Positions 25,742 through 34,280 of a stretch of 64,000 nucleotides of DNA are shown in pieces. How positions within the stretch are numbered: the stretch's first letter is position 1; each line of letters opens with the position of its first letter. The stretch is from UBA937 sp031549725. GTDB lineage: Bacteria; Spirochaetota; Spirochaetia; Treponematales; Breznakiellaceae. A program made the translations under genes and the position numbers. The notes beneath the pieces were generated by a model, which ran no database searches, was not told the DNA's origin, and was given only the letters and a program-made list of their open reading frames with translations. Where the stretch lies: NCBI GenBank assembly GCA_031549725.1, contig JAVBPH010000022.1, positions 1-64,000 on the forward strand. Direction: 5' to 3'.

Positions 25742-26796
25742 TTGGTCACCTTCGTTTTTCTGGTTAAGGCATAGATGATCATGCCGTTGGAAATGAGGAT
25801 CCGGATAACCTCGGACATATCGGTTTTCATCACACTGTTGATTACCGACGGCGTCATGGCAAGGATGCTCTGGAAAAGGAACGTCCCTACTATCACGTTG
25901 AGGATACTTGCTTTGTTTACGGTAGCTCCCCCAAGAAGGATCGCGGCCACAGCCGGAAAGGCCATGTAAAGGGGAGCGTTGTACAGCTGGATAAACCCGA
26001 AGCTCTGCTGGTATACCAGAATCCCTATGGCCCCATAAATTGTAGAAACTATAACACTGATAACCCGCATCCGGTCAGAGGAAACTCCACCGGCCCGGGC
26101 AAAGTCAGGATTGGAACCCACCGCAGTCAGGGCGGTACCGGTCCGGCTTCGCATAAAAACCCACATAATAAAAGCCATCAGTATGAAAAACAGCACCGCT
26201 CCGGTGGGGAATATAAACGTCTCTCCAATCCGGATGGCCAGGAAGTTGTTAAGGATTTTTGCCCAGTAGTTGTCCAGGGTAATAGTGGTCCTTAGTCCTT
26301 CCCCTTTGTAACCCCAAACCATGGTGGGATTATTGTAGGGCAGGACAAGCCACATGATGGCCATAAAGGTAACAATGGAAAATCCCACGTACATGGCAAT
26401 GGTCATTTCCTCGCCTTTTACCTTGTTCAGGAGCTGGCCATAGAGCCACCCGAAAAGCAGGGCAAAGGGAAGACTTAATATAATAGCACCCATGAATCCT
26501 ACAATCCCGGTCAGGCCGAACTGCATGGACAATGTTGATCCTAAAAGTCCGGCTACAATTCCTACGGGCAGCCCGAAGTTAAGCCCTGCCCCTGCCTGCA
26601 TCATGGGAACCATGGCCAGTACGAGCACCGCATTCTGGCCAAACCGGACAATAACATCCGACAGGGAGGTGCTGACATTTACTCCCACAAAGGGCGCCGT
26701 AATAAAAAGGATTACCACAAAAATAAAAATGATGATCCTGGGCCAGCCAAAATCGGTGACAAACTCCTTGATGGACTGAGCTATATCTTTATTCAT
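25738..26796 (-). CDS. ABC importer permease 1
   Basis: Inner-membrane permease (352 aa) paralogous to the next gene: compare VLVLAMVPMMQAGAGLNFGLP and FPAVAAILLGGATVNKASILN with the matching pieces of permease 2. It overlaps the ATPase gene by 8 bp and permease 2 by 4 bp, showing a tightly coupled operon. Confidence 0.88.
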   Translation of the reverse strand: MNKDIAQSIKEFVTDFGWPRIIIFIFVVILFITAPFVGVNVSTSLSDVIVRFGQNAVLVLAMVPMMQAGAGLNFGLPVGIVAGLLGSTLSMQFGLTGIVGFMGAIILSLPFALLFGWLYGQLLNKVKGEEMTIAMYVGFSIVTFMAIMWLVLPYNNPTMVWGYKGEGLRTTITLDNYWAKILNNFLAIRIGETFIFPTGAVLFFILMAFIMWVFMRSRTGTALTAVGSNPDFARAGGVSSDRMRVISVIVSTIYGAIGILVYQQSFGFIQLYNAPLYMAFPAVAAILLGGATVNKASILNVIVGTFLFQSILAMTPSVINSVMKTDMSEVIRILISNGMIIYALTRKTKVTK

Positions 26797-28378
26797 GCTT
26801 TCCTCCTGACATCAGAACCCCAAAATCGGCGGCAGCCGAATCAGGCGGAAGAATTCCCGCAATATGTCCTTCATCTACAATAGCAATACGGTCACAGATT
26901 GAACGCAGTTCTTCCAGCTCGCTGGATACCATAATAATAGTAGTCCCCAGCTTCCGGTTATATTCCCGGAGGGTATCCAGAACAATTTTCTTTGCCCCCA
27001 CATCAATACCCCGGGTCGGCTCGGATACAAAAAGGAGGTTCGGTTCCAGGGCAAAGGCCTTGGCCAGACAAACCTTCTGCTGGTTCCCGCCGGAAAGTTC
27101 CTTGGCGGGTTGCTTTACCCCGGTACATTTTATTTCAAGCTTTTTAATATAATCGTTAGCCAGCAGCTTCATGGATTTTTCATCCCTGATCTTTACAAGG
27201 CCTCCCAGGAAGGACCTCAGGTACGCACCTTTAATCTGCATGGCCCCAAAGGCAATATTCCAGTCCAGGCTTTCATCCAGAAGCAGCCCCACCCCGCGGC
27301 GGTCTTCGGAAACAAAAGCCATGCCTTCATCCAAAGCCCGTTTTGGGTCTCCCAGGGATACCGGGTGACCGTCAAACATTACTTCACCGCCGGCTACATA
27401 CAGCCCCATAATCCCATTAGGGATTCCAAGCTTGCCCTGTCCGGCTAATCCTCCAATCCCGAAGATTTCTCCTTGTTTTACACTGAACGAAACATCCCTG
27501 ACGGTTTCCCCGGGCATATCAACCCAAAGATGATCCACCTTAAGGATTTCATCGCCAAAATTCCGGTCTTCCCCGGCCCTGGATGAAGAGGTATCCACAT
27601 CCCGGCCCACCATCCAGGTGGCAATTTCCCGGACGGTCAGGTCCGTATTTTCCTTATTCTTGATGATATCCCCGTCCCGGAGTACCACCACCCGGTCCGC
27701 AATTTCCGTTACTTCATGGAGCCGGTGGGAAATAAAAATAATCCCAATCCCTTCTTCGGCGAGCCGTTTCAGTGAAGCCAGAAGTATATCCGCTTCACTT
27801 TCGGTTAAAACCGCGGTGGGCTCATCCAGGACTAAAATCTGTACATTATCCCGGTCAATTTCCCGGGCAATTTCTGTGAACTGTTTATGGGCCACGGGCA
27901 TTTCGGAGATAACCGTTTCCGGGGAAATATTAACCCCCAGTTTACAGATAGCCTTGTAGGCCCGGTCCTGCATAACTTCCCGTTTGAGGGTGGCCATCCG
28001 TTCCCCGAAAACCTCCCTGGCAATAGAAGAATTGACGGGTTCACGGTTCAGCATAATATTCTCGGAAACGGTGAACCCGGGAATCAGGGAAAATTCCTGA
28101 TGGACCATTCCAATACCCGAATCCAAAGCATCAAAGGGGCTCTTAAAATTTACCAGTTCATCGTTTATATAAATATGGCCGCCGTAACCGCCGGTCTCGG
28201 AAATTACGGGCATACCAAAAAGAATTTGCATAAGTGTAGTTTTACCGGCACCATTTTCGCCGACCAATCCAAGGATTTCCCCTTTGTTTAAGGTAAAGGT
28301 CACATTGGAAAGGACAGTGGTCCCGTAATAGTCTTTTGATACACCGTCAAAACGTAAAAGGGGTGTTGAAGTATTCAT
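26789..28378 (-). CDS. ABC importer ATPase with two nucleotide-binding domains
   Basis: A 529-aa double ATPase of the RbsA/MglA type. First domain: GLVGENGAGKTTLMQILFG (Walker A), a diverged signature region, LVLDEPTAVLTESEAD (Walker B), FISHRLHEV. Second domain: an atypical Walker A region (GIGGLAGQGKLG, lacking the canonical GKT/S), signature LSGGNQQKVCLAKA, Walker B LLFVSEPTRGIDVGAKK. A non-canonical second P-loop is common in this subfamily. It drives uptake together with the two permeases and the DUF3798-type binding protein upstream. Confidence 0.93.
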   Translation of the reverse strand: MNTSTPLLRFDGVSKDYYGTTVLSNVTFTLNKGEILGLVGENGAGKTTLMQILFGMPVISETGGYGGHIYINDELVNFKSPFDALDSGIGMVHQEFSLIPGFTVSENIMLNREPVNSSIAREVFGERMATLKREVMQDRAYKAICKLGVNISPETVISEMPVAHKQFTEIAREIDRDNVQILVLDEPTAVLTESEADILLASLKRLAEEGIGIIFISHRLHEVTEIADRVVVLRDGDIIKNKENTDLTVREIATWMVGRDVDTSSSRAGEDRNFGDEILKVDHLWVDMPGETVRDVSFSVKQGEIFGIGGLAGQGKLGIPNGIMGLYVAGGEVMFDGHPVSLGDPKRALDEGMAFVSEDRRGVGLLLDESLDWNIAFGAMQIKGAYLRSFLGGLVKIRDEKSMKLLANDYIKKLEIKCTGVKQPAKELSGGNQQKVCLAKAFALEPNLLFVSEPTRGIDVGAKKIVLDTLREYNRKLGTTIIMVSSELEELRSICDRIAIVDEGHIAGILPPDSAAADFGVLMSGGKHE

Positions 28379-28626
28379 TAGTAAACCCTATCGTATAAAT
28401 TTTTAGTAAACATGGAAAACAAATATATAATAGAAAAAAAAATAAAGGATGATTATCCTCTATAAGGACCGGAAAATATTCCGGTTCCTCTTCGCTCCAT
28501 AAAAAGTTCTTCCATCACCATAATAAAACATTTTTTATTCCGATACCCCATCGCTCTGCCGGAAACGGCACTGCTTCCTCCAAAATGATCCTTAAGGTTT
28601 TCAAAGGGGGCAAATAGTTTGACAGG

Positions 28627-28679
28627 TCCCGGAAAAAAGAAAACAAAAGGCCGGGGTCATGGTTAACATGGCCCGGCCT
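28627..28679 (-). terminator. Terminator between binding-protein and ATPase genes
   Basis: On the minus strand AGGCCGGG...CCCCGGCCT forms a GC-rich stem (28649-28679) followed by TTTTGTTTTCTTTTTT. It lies 60 bp after the binding-protein stop and about 250 bp before the ATPase gene, and probably lets the binding protein be made in excess by partial read-through. The rest of 28379-28741 shows no gene. Confidence 0.85.
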
Positions 28680-28741
28680 CATCTACAACATCAAAATAGG
28701 TAAAGTAACTTTATACCTGTGCTCACCATAATTGCATAAAA

Positions 28742-29956
28742 CTAGTTCTGGAACTTAATGTTGTAATACTTTTCAGGAACCTTCTGTTCTGTGGTGGGGA
28801 GATATCCCTTGCCAAAGATATAGGTATCCATGTAAATCAGATAATGGTTATCTGCGCTAACACCGGTATTGGCATCAATGTACTTGCCGCCGTTCCATTT
28901 TGCGCCGGGGGTAAATTCACCCAGGGCGGAATAGAGGTCAGCCGTGTTGCCCAATTTAGCGGTGCCTTCGATAATGCGCTTTGCATATTCACCCAGACCG
29001 GCAGTAACGGTGAAACCATAGGAATAAGCCCAGGTACCGAAACGGCCTGCACCACCCTTGGCAATAACCGCTTCTTCAACCTTCTTGAGAATGGCAGGGA
29101 AGTTTCCCGCTTCTGCGGAAAGGTCGATACCCAAAGCTCCGGGATAACCCATCAGAGGAGAGGGAAGGTCGGCTTCCACAAACATTCCGCCGTAGGTCAG
29201 GAGCTGCTTCAGCAGGGGTTCGGTGTGGGCATCGTTGGTGCAGAAGAATGCACTTTCTTTTCCATAGCTGGAAATCCACTGGGGAGTTTTTTCCAGGATG
29301 AACTGCTGGGCGCCTGCCTGGCCGACATCGGAAGTCGGGTCGGGAGCGGTTTCAAATACAAACTTAATGCCCAGGTCCTTACAGGCTTCTTCCATAATCT
29401 GCCGCCGGAGCCCCAGGGTTTCATAACTCATATGCCTCGGGAAGGAGATGTGCACAAAAGTTTTTGCGCCAAGCTCTTTTGCTGCCCAAATGATTGTATA
29501 ACCCCGGGAAATAAAGTCAGAGTTGATAGCCAAGTCGGCGGACCGCTGAATTACCGAGGGGTCCTCATGGGGTTCACCTGCGAACAGCAGAATATCAGGC
29601 CGGCGCTCCTTAACGCGCCTAAAGGCTTCGGCAGCGCCAGGAACCGACTGGTTCATGACAATAGCCTTCATCTTGGGATCATCCGCCAGGGTAACAATCT
29701 GGGTAATAGTTGTTTCCTGCTGGTCCATGAAGTTATCAGGATATGTTATATGCTGAATCATGCCGCCATCGGACACCTTACCATAGCGTTTAATAAGTTC
29801 TTCCGCACCCCGGAGATCATCTTCGGACTGGGAAACGGTTCCGGTAACTACTCCAATGTGGAACGCAGCGCCAACTTCTTTATCTTTTTTGCTGCATCCA
29901 AGGAAAAGCATAGTACTTACCAAGAGAGTCAAAAGAACAAGAGTAAACTTCTTCAT
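28742..29956 (-). CDS. DUF3798-type substrate-binding lipoprotein of the ABC importer
   Basis: A 404-aa lipoprotein: signal sequence with lipobox LFLGC, then a periplasmic-binding fold with FHIGVVTGTVSQSEDDLRGAE, MKAIVMNQSVPGAAEAFRRVK, FVHISFPRHMSYETLG and FFCTNDAHTEPLLKQL. This pattern matches the DUF3798 family. ATG 29956 follows GGAGGAAG, preferable to the upstream start at 29974. The ligand is not known; the layout resembles sugar or nucleoside importers. It heads the importer operon and is followed by a terminator. Confidence 0.88.
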   Translation of the reverse strand: MKKFTLVLLTLLVSTMLFLGCSKKDKEVGAAFHIGVVTGTVSQSEDDLRGAEELIKRYGKVSDGGMIQHITYPDNFMDQQETTITQIVTLADDPKMKAIVMNQSVPGAAEAFRRVKERRPDILLFAGEPHEDPSVIQRSADLAINSDFISRGYTIIWAAKELGAKTFVHISFPRHMSYETLGLRRQIMEEACKDLGIKFVFETAPDPTSDVGQAGAQQFILEKTPQWISSYGKESAFFCTNDAHTEPLLKQLLTYGGMFVEADLPSPLMGYPGALGIDLSAEAGNFPAILKKVEEAVIAKGGAGRFGTWAYSYGFTVTAGLGEYAKRIIEGTAKLGNTADLYSALGEFTPGAKWNGGKYIDANTGVSADNHYLIYMDTYIFGKGYLPTTEQKVPEKYYNIKFQN

Positions 29957-30333
29957 ATTCTTCCTCCAAAACAATTTAGATTATATTAAATCATTTTTTC
30001 CATCTTGGCAAATACTGTCAAGCGCATATTGTGAAAATTCCGTATAATATTTCAGAAAACAGGGAAAATTCATTAATTCTACAACATTTTTTAAGAAAAA
30101 ATGGATTTTTATTCACATATATTCCTATATAAAGAAACATTTTCTTTGCCAAAGGCAGGTGTTGGGGAAATTTTTCACCATAATATAATATTTATTAGAC
30201 TTTTTTCGGACGAATCCGGAAAATTCCTTATGCAATGACAAAATATAGATATTTTGTCTGGAATAAATCAGGGTATATGACTTTTATAGAAATATGAACT
30301 GAATATTACCACTCCTCATGAACGATTTTACAG

Positions 30334-30402
30334 ATCTCTTCGATACTTCAAGAACCTCAGGGACCGGAGCCTCCCCCGGTGGTTGAGGCTCCCGAAACCA
30401 CC
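30334..30402. repeat. Two-hairpin repeat, family B copy 1
   Basis: CTTCGATACTTCAAGAACCTCAGGGACCGG then CCGGTGGTTGAGG and CCCGAAACCACC. The left hairpin has lost its first arm, but the right hairpin GGTGGTT/AACCACC is intact. The 29957-30607 gap has no gene; its first 300 bp are AT-rich and contain a TTGACA on the minus strand (30022-30017) that may be part of the importer promoter. Confidence 0.75.
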
Positions 30403-30454
30403 TGCGGGTGAAAGCTTTTTCTTTACTGGTCCATTCGACAGGCTTTTCTTTCCC

Positions 30455-30518
30455 CGGGCCCTTCGAGGGCCCTCAGGGACCGGAGATTCCCCCGGTGGTT
30501 GAGGCTCCCGAAACCTCC
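30455..30518. repeat. Two-hairpin repeat, family B copy 2
   Basis: GGGCCCTTCGAGGGCCCTCAGGGACC followed by GGTGGTTGAGGCTCCCGAAACC. Same order as the other copies; 53 bp after copy 1, so the two are in tandem. A further fragment lies at about 30545-30580. Confidence 0.75.
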
Positions 30519-30607
30519 TGCGGGAGGGAATTTATTCTTCCCTGGACCATCCGATACATCGGAACCCCGGGGACCGGGAATAATATTCAGTTGTGGTTTT
30601 AAACCGG

Positions 30608-31321
30608 CTACAGTGCCTCAGCGGGAAAATACCGCTGAAATTCTTTAACAAGGATAATTGATTTTTTGCTTTCGTCCTTAAAAAAATCCAGGAAAGGTAT
30701 ATATCTGATCATGGGGTTAGTAAAAATGACTTCACCGTTTTGGGTAATGGTTGTTGGGGTACTTCTAACCTGGCCGCCTGCCAGGGGAATAAGCTCATCA
30801 AAATGGAATTCGTAAATATCCACTGTTATGGGATCTTCCAGGCTTGCTAACTGGAAAAATGCAAATTCCCTTTGGGATTCATTATCGGAAAAACGCATAA
30901 TCCGGACTGCGGTCTGGCTTGATCCATCCATCCGGAAAACCAGCGGATCCGTTTCACTTGCCAGGGGGAAACGCATGAACAGGAACGAGAAAGCCACCAC
31001 CAGAAATCCTAAAATAATAACCAGAGGGAAACCCGAATGCCGGGGAAACCGGCATGATACCCCGGTCAGAATAAAAATAACCGCCCCGGCGATATAAAAT
31101 CCCCTGTAAAAAAACACCTCTCCCCTGGAAAACACCACCCCCAGGGTAAGAAAAACCAGCGCCCCGGAAATCCAGAGGAGGCCCCCGGTGACCGTCCGGT
31201 TTTTCTGTCGAAATGTCAGCCCTGATTTGATAAGATAAGCCAAACATCCTGCACTTAATCCAAGACAGAATACCCCCAGATAAAACAAATCCCTGGACAA
31301 ATAAAGATTATCCAAGTCCAT
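30608..31321 (-). CDS. Membrane protein of unknown function
   Basis: About 237 aa from the ATG at 31321. Hydrophobic helices near residues 10-30, 45-62, 70-90 and 95-118 are followed by a roughly 110-residue soluble domain (DPLVFRMDGSSQTAVRIMRF, TVDIYEFHFDELIPL). It overlaps the 3' end of the carboxypeptidase gene by 14 bp, suggesting coupled expression, and no known family is recognised. Confidence 0.65.
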   Translation of the reverse strand: MDLDNLYLSRDLFYLGVFCLGLSAGCLAYLIKSGLTFRQKNRTVTGGLLWISGALVFLTLGVVFSRGEVFFYRGFYIAGAVIFILTGVSCRFPRHSGFPLVIILGFLVVAFSFLFMRFPLASETDPLVFRMDGSSQTAVRIMRFSDNESQREFAFFQLASLEDPITVDIYEFHFDELIPLAGGQVRSTPTTITQNGEVIFTNPMIRYIPFLDFFKDESKKSIILVKEFQRYFPAEAL

Positions 31322-32828
31322 ATAAATCCGTATACTTGTCTTTGATATATTGAACAAAAGGAGCCGGTGAAAGCGCCTTTCCGGTAACTTTTACCAGCAT
31401 ATCCGATGGGGAAAGCCGTTTTCCCCACACATAGAGGGTATCCCTAAGCCAGGTTTGAATTTCCCTGAAGGATCCCGCTTCTATTTGGGTATACACCTGG
31501 GGAATATCTTTTTTCAGGCGGTTCCATATCTGCAGTCCGTACAAATTTCCCAGGGCGTAACTGGGAAAATACCCAAAGGAACCCATGGACCAGTGGACAT
31601 CCTGAAGAACCCCCTGGGTATCGGTGTTAATATCAACCCCCAGGTATTCCTTCATCATTGACCGCCAGGCTCCGGGGAGATCCTCCGGGGTGAGCACACC
31701 GGAAAATAACTGTTTTTCCAGTTCAAACCGGAGGATAATATGAAGGGAATAACTGACCTCATCCGCATCAACCCGGATACATGATGGCTCCACCCGGTTC
31801 ACCGCCTTAATAAAATCATCAATCCTTACCGGGTCAAGCTGTTTCTGGAACAGGTGCTGGAGCCTTCCGTATAGAGGTGTCCAGAATTCCCTGCTCCGGC
31901 CAATGACATTTTCCCAAAGCCTTGACTGGGATTCATGGATTCCCATGGATGCCCCATCGGCCAGGCAGGTTCCCTGGATTTCCCTGGGGAAGCCCAGTTC
32001 ATACAAAGCATGGCCTGTTTCATGGATAGTGGAAAAAACCGATGAAATCATATTATCCGGGACATACCTGGTGGTTATCCGGACATCATCCGTTCCCAGG
32101 CTGGTGGTAAAAGGATGGACGCTTACATCAAGCCTTCCCCGCTCTTCATCAAAGCCGATATGATTCATCACCTCCCTGTTGAAGGTTTCCTGTTTTTTTA
32201 CATCGTAAACCAGTTTCAGAAAATCCGGATTAGGCTGGGGAGCCTTTTGTATCTGTTTAATCAGTTTTACCAGGGAATCCTTCAAAGGAGTAAACAGCCG
32301 GCTGATATCCTCCTGGGTCATATCCGGTTCATATATGCTGATAAGCCCGTCATAGGTATTTTCATACCCCCAGTAGGATGATTTTTTCCGGGCAATTTCG
32401 ACCATTTTTTTCAGGTGGGGAAGAAATATGCTGAAGTCATTGTTTTTCCGGGCTTTTACCCAGGCAGGCTGGGAAAGCCCCTCTGCCCTGGCAGCATCTT
32501 TTACAAACCTGGCGGGGAGCTTGGTAAGCCTGTCGTAATTCCGGCGGAATACCTTAAGAAAATCCCGTTCCGCCGGGGACAGTCCCTCATCTCCCCCGGG
32601 ATTTTCCGGGGTTGATCCCAAATCATCCAGCAGGCGGCCGTTTATTTTGCCGGTAAGCATCTCATGGCTTAACCCTTCCAGCAGGGCCAGCTGGTCCGAC
32701 CGCTCTTCCACAGCCTTTGGGGGAAGATTGATATCCATATCCCAGTGAAGCAAAGCTATGGCCCTTTCCAGGAGCCGGGCTTCCCGGTCAATTTGATGAA
32801 GCTGGGTAAGAGATCCGATTTTCGGCAT
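31308..32828 (-). CDS. Carboxypeptidase, M32 (Taq) family
   Basis: Cytosolic zinc carboxypeptidase (506 aa, normal size). The active-site motif HETGH is at residues 269-273, followed by the family motif GTCLADGASMGIHESQSRLWEN that supplies the third ligand. The ATG at 32828 follows AAAGGAA; the frame extends to 32924 but the extra residues are low-complexity and unlike the family. With the M29 aminopeptidase in this window it fits a peptide-using lifestyle. Confidence 0.94.
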   Translation of the reverse strand: MPKIGSLTQLHQIDREARLLERAIALLHWDMDINLPPKAVEERSDQLALLEGLSHEMLTGKINGRLLDDLGSTPENPGGDEGLSPAERDFLKVFRRNYDRLTKLPARFVKDAARAEGLSQPAWVKARKNNDFSIFLPHLKKMVEIARKKSSYWGYENTYDGLISIYEPDMTQEDISRLFTPLKDSLVKLIKQIQKAPQPNPDFLKLVYDVKKQETFNREVMNHIGFDEERGRLDVSVHPFTTSLGTDDVRITTRYVPDNMISSVFSTIHETGHALYELGFPREIQGTCLADGASMGIHESQSRLWENVIGRSREFWTPLYGRLQHLFQKQLDPVRIDDFIKAVNRVEPSCIRVDADEVSYSLHIILRFELEKQLFSGVLTPEDLPGAWRSMMKEYLGVDINTDTQGVLQDVHWSMGSFGYFPSYALGNLYGLQIWNRLKKDIPQVYTQIEAGSFREIQTWLRDTLYVWGKRLSPSDMLVKVTGKALSPAPFVQYIKDKYTDLYGLG

Positions 32829-32962
32829 TAATATTCCTTTGGGGAAGCCCCGGAAATCAGGGGAAAACCCTGCAGATCCGGAACTTCCAGACACTAGGGA
32901 ATCACCGGTTGATACATCGGGCATAAACCGGTGTTCACCTTACTTGGCTGCAAGGGAAACAT

Positions 32963-33087
32963 TGATTAATGCCCACAGAGCATTAATCAGTGTATTCTTT
33001 AATATAGGCAATTCTTTGTGCAACAAAGAATTGCGAAGGGAACCGCAGATTGGCCGCATATTGCGGCCGGTTTAATCAGCGGTTCCC
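32963..33087. repeat. Cluster of three perfect hairpins
   Basis: Hairpin 1: TGATTAATGC (32963-32972) / GCATTAATCA (32980-32989). Hairpin 2: GCAATTCTTTGT (33008-33019) / ACAAAGAATTGC (33023-33034). Hairpin 3: GGGAACCGC (33038-33046) / GCGGTTCCC (33079-33087), nested around GGCCGCA / TGCGGCC (33052-33068). They fill the space after the cytidylate-kinase-like gene; hairpin 3 reaches its stop codon. Confidence 0.85.
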
Positions 33088-33908
33088 TAGGGCATTATAC
33101 TGTATTCCTGAACCACCTGCAATTCCGACTGGACTTCGCTTATCGAAGGCAATTCCTGGGCAGCGGTAACCGCCGCTTCCACCAGTGACTGGGAACCGGC
33201 CACACCAAAAAGGGTTACCTTTGATCCGGAAACATCAGCTTCCAGGAAATGAATGGGTATCGTTTTTTCAAACAGGATATGGTGGATCACCTGCTGGGCC
33301 AGGGTAAGCTCCTGGATCTTTTTCAAGCCCAGGGCTTCGGTTTCCCTGGTGACGTATTCATCCAGGAGACTTTTAATTATTTTTGCCCCCATGGCAGGAT
33401 GAAAGTCACCGGTATTTATACACAGATGATAATTACAGGCATTGGTCCAGGCCATATCAAAGAAATACCGGTGGAACCCTTCCCGGTCCCGGTCGCTTTG
33501 TTCGATAATCTGCTTTGCCCTTTTGTCATCACAATGGAAATAACTTTTTACCCGCTCGGCCCGGACATCATAGGGCGCAGCCAGAAATATGGAAACCACA
33601 CCGGGTACGTTTTTAAAAATAGCACTTGCCCCGCGGCCTATGATGATGCAGTTTCCCTGGGCTGCCTCGGCCAACATGGCCATTTTAAGGTAATGGAGGT
33701 AATCATCCCGGCTCCTGGAAAGGGATGCCCAGAACCCCGGTTTCCGTTCATCATACCGGGCAAACTTGGTGCCGGTAAAACCATAGGATTTAATCAATTC
33801 TTCTATCTTTTGCTTATCCGCAAAACTGTAATTCAGCAGTTTTTCCAATTCGTGGGCAGTTTCATCACCCATGGCTGCTAATTCCCGGGAAATTGTAACA
33901 ATTGCCAT
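33087..33908 (-). CDS. Cytidylate-kinase-like protein fused to a BON-like domain
   Basis: The first 200 residues follow the 'cytidylate kinase-like' family: ITISRELAAMGDETA at the start, IIIGRGASAIFKNVPGV, VSIFLAAPYDVRAERV, RDREGFHRYFFDMAWTNA and YHLCINTGDF. The P-loop is degenerate: family members usually have a GSGG-like turn where this protein has AAMGDE. The last 65 residues (IHFLEADVSGSKVTLFGVAG, VEAAVTAAQELPSISEV) look like a BON domain, which binds phospholipid or protein. AAAGGAGC precedes ATG. A long leader with its own promoter lies upstream. Activity uncertain. Confidence 0.8.
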   Translation of the reverse strand: MAIVTISRELAAMGDETAHELEKLLNYSFADKQKIEELIKSYGFTGTKFARYDERKPGFWASLSRSRDDYLHYLKMAMLAEAAQGNCIIIGRGASAIFKNVPGVVSIFLAAPYDVRAERVKSYFHCDDKRAKQIIEQSDRDREGFHRYFFDMAWTNACNYHLCINTGDFHPAMGAKIIKSLLDEYVTRETEALGLKKIQELTLAQQVIHHILFEKTIPIHFLEADVSGSKVTLFGVAGSQSLVEAAVTAAQELPSISEVQSELQVVQEYSIMP

Positions 33909-33997
33909 AACAAGCTCCTTTCAAACGTCTGCTAAGACGAGCCTGAATCTCAGACTTGTTTTGCCTGGTGTCTTTTAATGTTCAACTAAAAGACCTC
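33909..33997 (-). promoter_or_regulatory. Structured 5' leader of the kinase-like gene
   Basis: About 90 nt between the predicted start of transcription and the ATG. It contains an 8-bp hairpin GTCTTTTA / TAAAAGAC (33970-33994 on the plus strand) and further GTCTG...CAGAC pairing before the ribosome-binding site. It matches no riboswitch class I know. Confidence 0.5.
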
Positions 33998-34003
33998 ATA
34001 TAT

Positions 34004-34032
34004 AGGATAAAACTATGGGAGGAACTTGTCAA
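34004..34032 (-). promoter_or_regulatory. Sigma-70-type promoter of the kinase-like gene
   Basis: On the minus strand TTGACA (34032-34027), 17-bp spacer, TATCCT (34009-34004). Perfect -35 box and correct spacing; transcription would start near 33997. Confidence 0.7.
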
Positions 34033-34200
34033 AACAAAAATATCAATTAGCGGGATTTTTGAAGCTTTAACTTTACAGGATGGGTATGCATAAACTTTCT
34101 CTTGCCTGTATATATTAAGGAATAAACCAACCGAATTGTACATATTATGGAAAAACTGGAACTCATTTCATAAATAGTTTCCAAAGAATATCTTCTCTCA

Positions 34201-34260
34201 CCGGTGGTTTCGGGAGCCTCAACCACCGGGAATCTCAGGCCCCTGGGGAATCCCAAAGGC
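34201..34260 (-). repeat. Two-hairpin repeat, family B copy 3
   Basis: Reverse orientation: CCGGTGGTTTCGGGAGCCTCAACCACCGG then CAGGCCCCTGGGG. Right hairpin complete, left one shortened. The rest of 33909-34280 holds the promoter and leader of the kinase-like gene. Confidence 0.7.
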
Positions 34261-34280
34261 CGGGGGATTTTTTAGTCCCA

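Noticed and set aside
28844..29989. 381-aa open frame on the plus strand opposite the DUF3798 gene
   Set aside because: It is a shadow of the minus-strand lipoprotein gene, which has a clear signal peptide, family motifs and ribosome-binding site.
29957..30250. Purine riboswitch upstream of the DUF3798 importer
   Set aside because: The TATAAT-and-TTCTACC core and the two kissing loops are absent; only an AT-rich leader with a possible TTGACA is seen.
30408..30602. Short frames with a VVEAPET-like peptide in several intergenic regions
   Set aside because: They are translations of the family-B two-hairpin repeat and appear wherever a copy lies; no ribosome-binding sites.
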